Shown here: positions 47,789-57,025 of the stretch, one piece after another
Position numbering within the stretch: position 1 is the first letter of the stretch
How the letters are laid out: the number at the start of each line of letters is the position of its first letter
NCBI GenBank assembly: GCA_910587645.1
Contig: CAJUNA010000008.1
Location: forward strand, 1-64,000
Source of the DNA: an uncultured Oscillospiraceae bacterium
GTDB taxonomy: Bacteria; Bacillota; Clostridia; Oscillospirales; Oscillospiraceae
DNA: 64,000 nucleotides
Direction: 5' to 3'
Translations under genes and position numbers: made by a program
The notes under the pieces: generated by a model
Database searches by the model: none
The model's input: only the letters and a program-made list of their open reading frames with translations
What the model was told of the DNA's origin: nothing

Positions 47789-49875
47789 ACCGCCGCCGCC
47801 TTTCTGACATCGCGGAGGGTAATGTTGCCCAGGGATTGAATCTGTACATCGCTGGTAATCTCGTTAAAAGCCAGCACGTACAAGTTGGGATAGAACTGGG
47901 CCAGCATCCGGCTGAAATAGACCCGGATTACCTGGCTGGTGAGCACAATAGGCGTCTGCCCCAGATCATTGAACTTCTTAATCAGCTCCGCAAGCTGCGT
48001 AACGATCTGCTGCATCAAATCCGGCCCCATAGCCAGATAAATGCCTTGCTCGTTCTTGCTGAGGGAGGCGATAACCCGCTTCTCCACCTCGGCATCCAGC
48101 GTAACCACCCGAAGCTGCCCATGCTCGCAGAACCGCCGGGTAATGGTCCGGCTGAGGGCGGCACGGATGTTTTCGGTCACCATATCCAAATCCTTGGTTG
48201 CGCCCAAGGCGTCCACAGCGGTCTCCAGGATCGTTCCCAAATCCCGGATAGGCACGCCTTCCCGCAGCAGGTTCCGCAGGATGCGTTCCAGGTTGGCGTA
48301 GGACAGGAAATTGGGGATAGCCTCCTCCACTAGCTCGGGAGCAGTGCGCTTAAGGTTATCTACCAACTGGATAACCTCCGCCCGGCCCAGCAGCTCGTAG
48401 GCGTGGGAACGGACTACCTCGCTCAAGTGGGTCTGCATAACGGACAAGGGGTCAATAACGGTGTAGCCGTAAATCTCCGCCATTTCCTTGTTTTCCGGCA
48501 GAATCCACCGGGAAGGAATGCCGTAAGCCGGCTCCACGGTTTCGATGCCATCGATCTCACCGGTCGGATTGCTGGGTTCCAAAGCCAGGAAGTAATCCAC
48601 CAAAATTTCGCCCCTGGCAACCTCCTCACCCTTGATTTTCACCACATACTGGTTTGTACCCAAGGCGGAGGAGTCATGGAACCGGATCGATGGGATAACA
48701 AAGCCCATATCTTGGGCATACTGCCGCCGGAAAATGACAATGCGCCCAATGAGCTTACCGCCGCTGTTTTCGTCCACCATAGGGATCAGGCTGTAGCCAA
48801 ACTCCATCTCGATGGGATCCACAGTCAGCAGGGTATAAACATTATTAATATCCTTGTAGTACTCGTTGGCGGTAGGCGGCGCGCTCTCCTCCTGCTGCTG
48901 CACGGCGGCAGCAGCTTCGGCGGCGGCTTCCTCCACCTTTTTCTTGTCGGAACGGCTGGTCATCACCCAGCCCGCCGCCGCAAAACCGAAGCCTACAATC
49001 AGCAGCGGCGCATGGGGCGTACCAGGGATGCACCCCAGCAGGGCAATAACCATGCCCGCAGTGAGGATTGCCTTCGGCTGGCCGGTGAACTGGCGGACTA
49101 CATCATCGTTCAAGCTTCCATCGGAGACGGTCCGGGTCACCACCATGGCGGTAGCCGTAGAAATCATTAGCGAAGGGATCTGGCTGACCAGGCCGTCACC
49201 GATGGTCGCAATGGAGTAGACCTCCAGCACGTTTTCGATGCCGTCCAGGGAGCCAAGGATGAGGCCGCCCACGAAGTTGATCGCGGTGACGATCAAACTC
49301 AAGATGGCATCGCCCTTGACGAACTTGGTAGCACCGTCCATGGCGCCGTAGAAGTCGGCTTCCTTCTGAATCTTAGCGCGGCGGGCCTTAGCCCCCTGTT
49401 CGTCAATCAGGCCCGATGACAAATCCGCGTCAATGGCCATCTGCTTACCAGGCATAGCGTCCAAGGTAAACCGGGCCGCCACTTCGGAAACGCGTTCCGC
49501 GCCCTTAGTGACCACGATCATCTGCACCAGCACAATGATCAGGAAGATAATAACGCCCAGCACGATATTGCCCTGCGCGATCATCAAGCCGAAAGACCGG
49601 ATGACTGAACCCGCATCGCCGCCGTTGCCCAAGATCTGCCGGGTAGTAGACACGTTTAGTCCCAATCGGAACAAGGTGGTAATCAGCAGCAGGGACGGGA
49701 AGATGGAGAAATCCAGCGCGTCCGACACCGTCATAGTAATGACGAGGATCAGCATGGACAGCGAGATATTCACCACCAGCAGTACGTCCAGCAGCGCCAC
49801 CGGCAGGGGCACGATGATAAACAGGACAATGACGACAACCGCGAGTGCTATGCCGTTTTGGAGAATCCGCTTCAT
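47785..49875 (-). CDS. flhA: Flagellar export apparatus protein FlhA
   Basis: The 696-residue protein has eight membrane helices in its first half (about residues 1-330), including the FHIPEP-region hallmark seen as FSIFPSLLLITTLFRLGLNV and the PGKQMAIDADL loop. The large cytoplasmic domain (about 370-690) forms the substrate-docking ring. ATG 49875 follows AAAGGACAG; an upstream in-frame ATG at 49941 is not supported. It overlaps fliA by 4 bp. The usual flhF and flhG genes do not follow. Confidence 0.93.
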   Translation of the reverse strand: MKRILQNGIALAVVVIVLFIIVPLPVALLDVLLVVNISLSMLILVITMTVSDALDFSIFPSLLLITTLFRLGLNVSTTRQILGNGGDAGSVIRSFGLMIAQGNIVLGVIIFLIIVLVQMIVVTKGAERVSEVAARFTLDAMPGKQMAIDADLSSGLIDEQGAKARRAKIQKEADFYGAMDGATKFVKGDAILSLIVTAINFVGGLILGSLDGIENVLEVYSIATIGDGLVSQIPSLMISTATAMVVTRTVSDGSLNDDVVRQFTGQPKAILTAGMVIALLGCIPGTPHAPLLIVGFGFAAAGWVMTSRSDKKKVEEAAAEAAAAVQQQEESAPPTANEYYKDINNVYTLLTVDPIEMEFGYSLIPMVDENSGGKLIGRIVIFRRQYAQDMGFVIPSIRFHDSSALGTNQYVVKIKGEEVARGEILVDYFLALEPSNPTGEIDGIETVEPAYGIPSRWILPENKEMAEIYGYTVIDPLSVMQTHLSEVVRSHAYELLGRAEVIQLVDNLKRTAPELVEEAIPNFLSYANLERILRNLLREGVPIRDLGTILETAVDALGATKDLDMVTENIRAALSRTITRRFCEHGQLRVVTLDAEVEKRVIASLSKNEQGIYLAMGPDLMQQIVTQLAELIKKFNDLGQTPIVLTSQVIRVYFSRMLAQFYPNLYVLAFNEITSDVQIQSLGNITLRDVRKAAAV

Positions 49876-50025
49876 TGGCACTGTCCTTTCCAGAAATGAG
49901 CTTAAGGTAACAAACGCTGGGCCTGGCCCAGCCCCGCCCAAAGGCGGATAAAACGCGGCGCCGCACAGTTTCCCGGCGCATACTTCTATATAAAAACGCC
50001 TGTTATCAGGCTGGAATCAGCAGCA

Positions 50026-51099
50026 TCATTCCCCAGCGCCGCCATCCTGGTCCAGCTTGAGGACATAGACCAAAACCTCGGCCACCGGGCCGTAAAGATC
50101 AAAAGGAATCTGATAATTCAGCTCCGTCTCCGCGTAAAGGCTTCTCGCCAGGGTTACGTTTTCCACCACGGCCACGCCATTGTCCTCGGCCACCTGCACG
50201 ATACGCAGGGCCAACTCGTCCAAGCCTTTCGCCACCACCACAGGCGCATCGTCCTGATCGGGTTTGTACCGCAGCGCCACCGCCACATGGGTAGGGTTAC
50301 GAATAACCACGTCCGCGCTGGGCACCTGCTGCATCATACGCTGCTGGGCACGGCGGCGCTGGATTTCCTTGATTTTCCCCTTGACCTGGGGATCGCCTTC
50401 GGTTTGCTTGTATTCTTCCTTGACTTCCTGTTTCGACATTTTAAGCTGCCGCTCATAGTCCCACCACTGGTAGAAGTAGTCCGCCGCCGCCAAGGCGATA
50501 AAGGCGATGGCTACCCGCAGCACCAGGCTGAAAATATCATCAACAAGAATAGCGCAGGCCTCGCTGATCTCCATATCCAGAAACCGGGCAAAGCCAAAGG
50601 CCACGCTTTGAAAGTAATCGTAAATTAAAAAGAGCAGGATGCCGATTTTCAGCAGCCCTTTCAGCGCCTCCACAACGCTGCGCAGGGAAAACAGCCGCTT
50701 GAATCCCTGAAGAGGATTAATCCGGCTGAACTTTGGCTTCAGCGATTCGCCGCTGACCAGCAACTTGGTCTGGGCGAAGGTTGCCGTTACGGCCAGCACT
50801 ACAGTGACCCCCAGAAAGGGCCCTGCCACCACCGCCACGGTCTTGAGACTAAAATAGGCCAGCGGCCGCAGGATGCCCGGCATATCCGCCGGCGCGGTGC
50901 TGGAAATGAACCCGAAACAGGTACGGAACATGTTGTCTGCCTGTTCGCTAATTACATTCCCCATCACTCGGAACATCACCAAGCTCCCGATCAACGTAGC
51001 GACAGCCACCACGTCCTTGCTCATCATGACGTTGCCTTTTTTTCGCTCGTCACGCCGCTTTTTTGGGGTTGCTTTTTCGGTCTTGGATTCGCCGGCCAC
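50026..51099 (-). CDS. flhB: Flagellar export specificity switch FlhB
   Basis: The 357-residue protein has a basic N-terminus (KTEKATPKKRRDERKKGNV), four membrane helices (about residues 30-215) and the cytoplasmic domain with the self-cleavage motif NPTHVAVALRY (Asn-Pro at about 268-269). It switches export from hook to filament substrates. The start is GTG with a GGGGGGA site. It lies 47 bp after fliR, in the order fliR-flhB-flhA. Confidence 0.93.
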   Translation of the reverse strand: MAGESKTEKATPKKRRDERKKGNVMMSKDVVAVATLIGSLVMFRVMGNVISEQADNMFRTCFGFISSTAPADMPGILRPLAYFSLKTVAVVAGPFLGVTVVLAVTATFAQTKLLVSGESLKPKFSRINPLQGFKRLFSLRSVVEALKGLLKIGILLFLIYDYFQSVAFGFARFLDMEISEACAILVDDIFSLVLRVAIAFIALAAADYFYQWWDYERQLKMSKQEVKEEYKQTEGDPQVKGKIKEIQRRRAQQRMMQQVPSADVVIRNPTHVAVALRYKPDQDDAPVVVAKGLDELALRIVQVAEDNGVAVVENVTLARSLYAETELNYQIPFDLYGPVAEVLVYVLKLDQDGGAGE

Positions 51100-51146
51100 C
51101 GGATGATCCCCCCTTTCCTAGGCCGCATCCCTCTCCCGGCGGGGCG

Positions 51147-51908
51147 TCACCCCATTCCCTGGAGAAGGTATTGTATCTGCCGGAGCATCTCATTTTCCGC
51201 ATGGAGGAGATACTCGCTGAATGGCGCCATCATCAGCAGGAGCAAGCTCAGTCCAATAATGACTTTCAGCTCAATATTGATGGCAAAAACGTTGATTTGG
51301 GGGATCACCTTCATGAGGATGCCCATGCCTACCTGTCCCAGCAGTTCCGCCGCCAGAATGGGAAGGCACAGCTTAATGCCCATAATGGTGCACATCACGA
51401 ACAGTTCGATCAACGCCTGAAAAGTATTCTGACCGAAGGCCGCCTGCCCATAGGGCACCACCTCTCCGGACACCATAAAGACCCGAAGCAGGGTATGATG
51501 CCCATTTGCCGTAAAAAACAGCAGCATCATCAAGATGTTCAGCAGGGAGGCCGTCACGGTGGTAGACGCGTGGCTTCCTGGGTCATAGGTCTTGCCCATA
51601 CTCATACCCATCTGGATGTCGATGGTTTCTCCCCCTAGCATAGGGATATAGAAAAAGAACACCATCACCAGCCCGGTAAGATATCCCACACCAATCTCTA
51701 AGAAGATTTTCAGCCCCAACTCCAGGATATGCCCTGGAACCGCAGGCCGGTAGCCGGTCATGGAATACACGGTAAAGCCCAGCAGCAGGATTAACCCGCT
51801 TTTTACAATACCGGGGATGCTCTGCCGTCCGAAAATAGGGTTGAACAGCACAAAGCCGCTCATGCGGGAAAGAATCAGGATAAAGAGGGTAACCTGCGCC
51901 CAATCCAC
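51147..51908 (-). CDS. fliR: Flagellar export gate protein FliR
   Basis: A 253-residue protein of six or seven membrane helices, with FILILSRMSGFVLFNPIFGR at the start and GMSMGKTYDPGSHASTTVTA in the middle, matching FliR. With FliP and FliQ it forms the export gate. The start is a GTG behind AGGGGG, 11 bp after fliQ. Confidence 0.9.
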   Translation of the reverse strand: MDWAQVTLFILILSRMSGFVLFNPIFGRQSIPGIVKSGLILLLGFTVYSMTGYRPAVPGHILELGLKIFLEIGVGYLTGLVMVFFFYIPMLGGETIDIQMGMSMGKTYDPGSHASTTVTASLLNILMMLLFFTANGHHTLLRVFMVSGEVVPYGQAAFGQNTFQALIELFVMCTIMGIKLCLPILAAELLGQVGMGILMKVIPQINVFAINIELKVIIGLSLLLLMMAPFSEYLLHAENEMLRQIQYLLQGMG

Positions 51909-51919
51909 GATGCCGCCCC

Positions 51920-52180
51920 CTAACCGCGCATCAGCTCATAGAGCCCCCGGGTGTAGTCCAGCAGGTTCTCCATCATCCATCCCCCGCCTACCAGCAGCAC
52001 AATCATTACCACGGTAAGCTTAAAGATGAAGGACAAAGTCTGCTCATGGATCTGGGTCACAGCTTGGAAGATAGCCAGCAGGACGCCTACGGACATACTC
52101 AGCAGCAGCATCGGCGCACACAGCTTGATTACCACCCAAACGCCCTCCCGCAGGACTTGGGCCACCATTGTCGCATCCAC
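51920..52180 (-). CDS. fliQ: Flagellar export gate protein FliQ
   Basis: The 86-residue protein has two membrane helices (about residues 14-40 and 52-75) and the FliQ motif SVGVLLAIFQAVTQIHEQTL. It completes the FliPQR gate. The start is a GTG with AGGAGG nine bases upstream; it lies 16 bp after fliP. Confidence 0.9.
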   Translation of the reverse strand: MDATMVAQVLREGVWVVIKLCAPMLLLSMSVGVLLAIFQAVTQIHEQTLSFIFKLTVVMIVLLVGGGWMMENLLDYTRGLYELMRG

Positions 52181-52196
52181 GTCGAGCCGCCTCCTC

Positions 52197-52874
52197 TCAC
52201 TTGACGGTCTGGATCAACGTGGAGAACAGCAGGCTCCACCCATCCAGCAGGATAAACAGCAAAATCTTAAAAGGCGTAGAGATCATGGACGGCGGCAGCA
52301 TGATCATACCCATACTCATCAACGTAGAGGAAACAATTACATCGATAAGCATAAAGGGGATATACACCAAAAAGCCGATCCAGAACGCAGCCTTCAGCTC
52401 ACTGGTGACGAAAGCCGGGATAATCACCAGTAGCGGCAGGTCTACCGCCTGATCCAGCTCCTCCGAAGTCGTGGGTACCGGTTCTCCCGCCATGTTGCAG
52501 TATAGCTGTAGGCTCCCAGGCTCCGTATTGCGCAGCATAAACTGCTTGAGCGGAAGCTGGACCTCATCGAAAAACTCCTCCTGGGTAATCTGCCCCGCCA
52601 CATAGGGGTCATAGGCGGCGTCCTTAATAAGCCCCAGGGTAGGGGTCATAGCAAACAGCGTTAGCACCAGGGCCATTCCAACCAGCACCGAGTTGGGCGG
52701 TGTCTGCTGGGTACCCATGGCGGTGCGTAGGAAGGAGAGGGAGACCACAAACTTGGTAAAGGAGGTCATCATGACCATCAGCGTGGGCAGCAGGGTAATA
52801 ACCACCAGCAGCAGGGTCACATCCAACGCCTGTATACTGTCGCCGTTTACGTTGATGATCGAGTCGGTTGACAC
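52197..52874 (-). CDS. fliP: Flagellar export gate protein FliP
   Basis: The 225-residue protein has four membrane helices and the FliP signatures LPTLMVMMTSFTKFVVSLSFLR and TPPNSVLVGMALVLTLFAMTP, with FMLIDVIVSSTLMSMGMIML near the C-terminus. The N-terminus has no clear cleavable signal peptide. The start is a GTG behind GAGGAGG, 21 bp after fliO. Confidence 0.92.
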   Translation of the reverse strand: MSTDSIINVNGDSIQALDVTLLLVVITLLPTLMVMMTSFTKFVVSLSFLRTAMGTQQTPPNSVLVGMALVLTLFAMTPTLGLIKDAAYDPYVAGQITQEEFFDEVQLPLKQFMLRNTEPGSLQLYCNMAGEPVPTTSEELDQAVDLPLLVIIPAFVTSELKAAFWIGFLVYIPFMLIDVIVSSTLMSMGMIMLPPSMISTPFKILLFILLDGWSLLFSTLIQTVK

Positions 52875-52895
52875 GGGTATTCTCCTCCTCTCGGA

Positions 52896-53270
52896 CTACT
52901 TCTTATCCCGGAACTTCCGCAGGATAGCGCGAAAATCCGGGCTTTCTCTCCCCGCGGCGTCCTCGCCGGGAGGGGGTACGGCCCATAAGGCCCCCTCCTC
53001 CTCCGTCAGTTCGGCCAGCAGGGAGAATCCGGAGGGAGAACTGCCAATCAAAAAGGTCCGCCCCGCCAGTTGAACCACCAGCAGGGCTTGGTCTCTGCCC
53101 ACGGCCAGCCGCTCCACCACCTTCATCTGCCGCCGGTCTACCGGAACACCAAAGTGTCCAGCCAGCCCCGTACCGGCCCAGCGGGTGAACAGCCAGCAAG
53201 CCCCCAGCACCAGCAGCAGTACCGCCACCATGCCCAGCAGGCTCAGCAGGGACAAGGTATCGCCGGTCAA
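52896..53270 (-). CDS. fliO: Flagellar assembly protein FliO/FliZ-like
   Basis: The 124-residue protein has one N-terminal membrane helix (about residues 8-30), then the FliO pattern MKVVERLAVGRDQALLVVQL and FLIGSSPSGFSLLAEL, and a charged end. FliO stabilises FliP during gate assembly. The TTG start overlaps the cheY stop (TTGA). Confidence 0.82.
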   Translation of the reverse strand: MTGDTLSLLSLLGMVAVLLLVLGACWLFTRWAGTGLAGHFGVPVDRRQMKVVERLAVGRDQALLVVQLAGRTFLIGSSPSGFSLLAELTEEEGALWAVPPPGEDAAGRESPDFRAILRKFRDKK

Positions 53271-53632
53271 GGCTCGCCTACAATGGAGGTAACGGTCTTA
53301 AGCACGCGCTCGATTTTGAAGGGCTTAACGATAAAGTCCTTCGCGCCGGAGCGGATGGCATCAATGACCATGGTCTCCTGTCCCATGGCGGAGCACATCA
53401 CCACGTTGGCGTTGCCATCGGCGGCGCGGATGGCCTTCAGGGCCTCCAGGCCGTCCATGTTGGGCATAGTGATGTCCATGAGCACCAGGTCGGGCTTCAG
53501 GCTGTTGTACTTCTCCACGGCGTCCGCGCCGTCCACGGCCTCGTGCAGGTCGGTATACCCCGCCTTACTCAGACCGTCCTTGACCACCTTGCGCATAAAG
53601 GCGGCGTCGTCAACCAATAAAATCTTAGCCAT
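53267..53632 (-). CDS. cheY: Chemotaxis response regulator CheY
   Basis: A 121-residue stand-alone receiver: acidic pocket LLVDDAAFMR (Asp 7-8), phospho-acceptor LVLMDITMPNMDG (Asp about 53), the Thr/Ser switch position VVMCSAMGQ and the Lys in DFIVKPFK. It is the output of CheA and the substrate of CheC. Its place between fliY and fliO matches other Clostridia. It has its own predicted promoter upstream. Confidence 0.93.
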   Translation of the reverse strand: MAKILLVDDAAFMRKVVKDGLSKAGYTDLHEAVDGADAVEKYNSLKPDLVLMDITMPNMDGLEALKAIRAADGNANVVMCSAMGQETMVIDAIRSGAKDFIVKPFKIERVLKTVTSIVGEP

Positions 53633-53662
53633 TACAATACACCTTTTTCCTTTTCATTATTG

Positions 53663-53690
53663 TTAATAGGGTTATATGTTATACTGCCAA
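53663..53690 (-). promoter_or_regulatory. Possible internal promoter before cheY
   Basis: On the minus strand TTGGCA (53690-53685), 16 bp and TATTAA (53668-53663) resemble a sigma-A promoter, about 30 bp before the cheY start. The surrounding 64 bp is far more AT-rich than the flanking genes. Confidence 0.45.
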
Positions 53691-53696
53691 ATTCTT

Positions 53697-55031
53697 TTAG
53701 AACTTTGTCAGTTCATTAATGTCAGGTTTTTGCAGGATTTCAGTAATCCGGATGCCGAAGTCGTCATCGATGACCACCACATCGCCTCTGGCGATGCACT
53801 GGCCGTTGACCAGCAGATCCACCGGCTCGCCCGCCAGCTTATCCAGCACCACCAGGGATCCTTTGGAAAAGGCAATGATGTCCTGGATTTTCCGTCTGGT
53901 CCGGCCGATTTCCACCGCTACCTCCAGGGACACGCCCATAATGAGATCCAGATTCTCCTTCTGCTCCTGGCTCAGCCGGTTATCGGCGCTAAGCGGCTCC
54001 ATCTGGGGCTTCTGCGTATTGATAACCTTCGGCTCGGCCGCCTGGGGCTGGGGCGGGTACATATAGTAGGGCGGATAGGGAGGATAGGGATACCCGCCCT
54101 GCCCCGGCTGCTGGGGTGGATAGGGAGGATATCCGGTCGGCGGATACCCCTGGGCCTGTTCTGTGCCGCCAGGCGCGGGCTGGGACGCTGCCATAGGCGC
54201 TGGCGCGGCAGGTGCCGGCGCAGCAGCACCTCCACCCGCCAACATTTGCTCGATCTCCTCCTGGCTCATGGTGCCGCCGGAGGATGCCGCGGGAGCAGGC
54301 TCCGGCGCGGGTGCGCCGCCGCCCGCCAGCATCCGCTCGATCTCCTCCTGGCTCATGGTGCCGCCCGAGGACGCCGCAGGCGCAGGCTCCGGCGCGGGCG
54401 CCGCAGGCGCTGTCTCGCCGCCTGCATCCCCTTCCAGCTCCAGCCCCATGCCGGATACCAGTTCTCTCGCCAGCTCCACGCTCATGACGTTCATAAACTC
54501 GCTCTCTACCACGCCCTCGATGCTCAACTGGAAGCTGACCACCACAATCGGCCCCGCTTCCACAGGGAAATGCTCCCGGCGGACTTCGTCCAGGTCATTG
54601 AGCTCAAAGGACTCCGGCGTGGAAATGTTGACCATCCGCCCCAGCAGGTCGCTCAGCGCCGTGGAAGCCGCGCCCATCATCTGGTTCATGACCTCGCAGA
54701 CCACGCTGATGCTCAGCTCGTCCAGTTGGAACTCCTCATCGGGAGTTTCCGTGCCCAGCAGGATGTCAACAATGGACTTTACGTCGCTGCGCTTCAGCAG
54801 CATGATATTGCTACCCTCCAGGCCGCAGACGTATTTAATCTCTACGCCAACGGCCGGCTCGATCCGGCCCAGGGAAAAATCCTCCGCATTGATCACTTTG
54901 ACGGTAGGCGTGGTAATGTCCACGCGGTGGTCGAGCATATTGGAAACCGCCGTGGCAGAGGAGCCAAGACTGATATTCATTGCCTCCCCAATGGCATCGA
55001 TCGCCATTGGATTAAAGATTACTTCTCCCAT
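53697..55031 (-). CDS. fliY: Flagellar motor switch phosphatase FliY
   Basis: The 444-residue protein has a CheC-like phosphatase domain (about residues 1-200; active motifs AIGEAMNISLGSSATAVSNM and VVCEVMNQMMGAASTALSDL), a long Pro/Ala/Gly linker (about 205-335) and a FliN-type SpoA domain (about 350-444). The linker holds two copies of MSQEEIE(R/Q)MLAGGG, resembling the CheY-binding motif that usually begins FliM and FliY; the N-terminus here lacks it. It lies between fliM and cheY. ATG follows AAAGGAG. Confidence 0.9.
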   Translation of the reverse strand: MGEVIFNPMAIDAIGEAMNISLGSSATAVSNMLDHRVDITTPTVKVINAEDFSLGRIEPAVGVEIKYVCGLEGSNIMLLKRSDVKSIVDILLGTETPDEEFQLDELSISVVCEVMNQMMGAASTALSDLLGRMVNISTPESFELNDLDEVRREHFPVEAGPIVVVSFQLSIEGVVESEFMNVMSVELARELVSGMGLELEGDAGGETAPAAPAPEPAPAASSGGTMSQEEIERMLAGGGAPAPEPAPAASSGGTMSQEEIEQMLAGGGAAAPAPAAPAPMAASQPAPGGTEQAQGYPPTGYPPYPPQQPGQGGYPYPPYPPYYMYPPQPQAAEPKVINTQKPQMEPLSADNRLSQEQKENLDLIMGVSLEVAVEIGRTRRKIQDIIAFSKGSLVVLDKLAGEPVDLLVNGQCIARGDVVVIDDDFGIRITEILQKPDINELTKF

Positions 55032-55045
55032 CAGGATACGCTCCT

Positions 55046-56035
55046 TTACGCCTTAATGTATGTCTCACCGATTTTCACGGCCATTTGCTTGTTGTATATA
55101 CCCATGCGTCCGTCGAACCACCGGCGTCCGCTGATATTGAGGAAGATGGGACTGTCCTTGGACTGCTTGATATCCACCACATCGCCCACGTTCAGATGAT
55201 AGATGTCCCGGAGCTGGAGTTTGGTGCGGGCCAATTCCGCGATAATCTCCAAATCGGAATCCCGCAGGGAGTCGAAGATTTCCTCCGACTTATCTTCCCC
55301 GGTATGCCGGTGCCCGCTGCTCTTACTGATTTCGGTAAAGATATTGGTCAGCATTTCCCCTGGCAGGCACATGCTCAGCCGTCCGCTGCTGTTGGGAAAG
55401 CGGATATCCAGCCCCACGATCACCACCGTGTCATCATATCCGATAAGCTGCACCAGGGTGGGGTTGGTCTCGGTGCGCACATAGGAGAAATTCAGGGTAA
55501 TGTAGTTCTCCCAGCTCCGCCCCATGAACTCCACCATGTCGGTGATGATATCCCTGTACATGAACAGCTCCAGGTCCGTCATCTTATAGTCGGCGTCCAA
55601 GCTGTCGTCCGGCTCGCCCTCGCCTCCCATCATCCTATCCATCATGGTCAGCAGCACCGGCGTATCCAGGTGGATCAGGATGGGGGCTTCCTCTTGAAGC
55701 TCCTCCCGGTCGATCTTCGCCAAAGCCAGCACATCGCCCTCGCGCAGGGCGTTGGAGAACTCGTAGTAGTGCAGCTCCTCAATGGATCCCACCTCGATTT
55801 CGCAGGTGGAATGGAACATGGCGTTCAACCGCGAATTGATGACCCGGGTGTAGTTCTCATAAATACTGTTGAGTATCTTCAAACGGTCTTTACTGAACTT
55901 ACGGGGACTGAAAAAGTCGTACTTCTTATATTTTTTCTCCGGGGACTCCTCTTTTTTAGGTCCCTCCTCCAGACCGCCGCTCTGGGCTGCCGCCAGCAGG
56001 GCGTCAATCTGACTTTGTGATAAGACTTCTGCCAT
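55046..56035 (-). CDS. fliM: Flagellar motor switch protein FliM
   Basis: The 329-residue protein begins with the CheY-P binding motif LSQSQIDALLAAAQ (about residues 4-17), followed by the phosphatase-like middle domain (FSKDRLKILNSIYENYTRVI and GEPDDSLDADYKMTDLEL) and a C-terminal SpoA domain. It forms the C-ring and receives the chemotaxis signal. It is 14 bp upstream of fliY. Confidence 0.93.
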   Translation of the reverse strand: MAEVLSQSQIDALLAAAQSGGLEEGPKKEESPEKKYKKYDFFSPRKFSKDRLKILNSIYENYTRVINSRLNAMFHSTCEIEVGSIEELHYYEFSNALREGDVLALAKIDREELQEEAPILIHLDTPVLLTMMDRMMGGEGEPDDSLDADYKMTDLELFMYRDIITDMVEFMGRSWENYITLNFSYVRTETNPTLVQLIGYDDTVVIVGLDIRFPNSSGRLSMCLPGEMLTNIFTEISKSSGHRHTGEDKSEEIFDSLRDSDLEIIAELARTKLQLRDIYHLNVGDVVDIKQSKDSPIFLNISGRRWFDGRMGIYNKQMAVKIGETYIKA

Positions 56036-56149
56036 ATTGTCTCCTTACTCCCAACATTGGATTCCAGAACGCCGCTCCTCCGGCGCCGCCGCGCGGCCCG
56101 GGAAACGGGGGCGCATCTGCTTTGACGGATATGGCGCGGAGCGCCTCGG

Positions 56150-56992
56150 CTACTCCGCCGTGTCGGTATACATGCTTGCGGTAGGATCGGGGTTTTCCTG
56201 TTCTGTGCGGGTATAATACTGCTCAATGCTCCCCTCGAAGGGGTTATCCAGCTCTGTGTCCGAGAAGGAAATCATAATCTCTACCCGCCGGTTTTTCTTC
56301 CGGTTTTCCTCCACATCGTTGGGCGCAATCGGCATCCACTGCCCCTTCTCCGAACCTGTGATCCGGGCGGGCTGGATTTCGGAATTATCCTGCAAATACG
56401 CCGTCACCTCGGCGGAGCGGAGGGCGGCCAGCCGCCGGTCCGAGCGCGCGTTATATTCCACCAGGGAGGTGGCGGTATGCCCGGTAATCTCGATCTCATC
56501 AATATAGAGCTTATGCTCATTGAGAATCAGAATCAGCTTATCCAGCTCTTCTTTCCCCGCGTCCAGCAGCGTGCTACTGTCGCCCCGGAAGAACACGGAG
56601 TTCGGGAAGGAAAAGAAAGCATAATTGTCACCCTTTGTAAAGGTCACCTCATCGCTCATGGAATCAGAGGACGCGTTCAACGCGGCGGCATATTCCGCCA
56701 GATACTCCAAAACCATCTCCATTTCTTCATTGACCTCGTCCTGGGTCATCGGCATATCGTTACCGTCCTCGGCGTCGTTGTCGCCGTCCGGCCCACGGGG
56801 GAAATCGTCCACGCTGATTTCCGCGTCCTTGTTAAAACTCTGGACGATCAGTATCCACTTCTCCTGGTCGATGGTGGACATGGAATACAGCAGGACGAAG
56901 AAGCACAGCAGCAGCGTAACCATGTCGCCGTAGGTGTCCATCCAGTTCGCGCCGCCCTCGCCGCCGCCTTTTTTTCTTTTAATGGAAGCCAT
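56150..56992 (-). CDS. motB: Flagellar stator protein MotB
   Basis: The 280-residue protein has one N-terminal membrane helix with the proton-carrying Asp in TYGDMVTLLLCFFVLLYSMS (about residue 23), an Asp/Glu-rich linker and a C-terminal OmpA-type peptidoglycan-binding domain (about 145-260: EIEITGHTATSLVEYNARSD, RRVEIMIS). It anchors MotA to the cell wall. ATG is 33 bp after motA, so the pair is co-transcribed. Confidence 0.92.
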   Translation of the reverse strand: MASIKRKKGGGEGGANWMDTYGDMVTLLLCFFVLLYSMSTIDQEKWILIVQSFNKDAEISVDDFPRGPDGDNDAEDGNDMPMTQDEVNEEMEMVLEYLAEYAAALNASSDSMSDEVTFTKGDNYAFFSFPNSVFFRGDSSTLLDAGKEELDKLILILNEHKLYIDEIEITGHTATSLVEYNARSDRRLAALRSAEVTAYLQDNSEIQPARITGSEKGQWMPIAPNDVEENRKKNRRVEIMISFSDTELDNPFEGSIEQYYTRTEQENPDPTASMYTDTAE

Positions 56993-57025
56993 GTTTCGCT
57001 CACCTCATTTTCACGGCTCCGCCGC

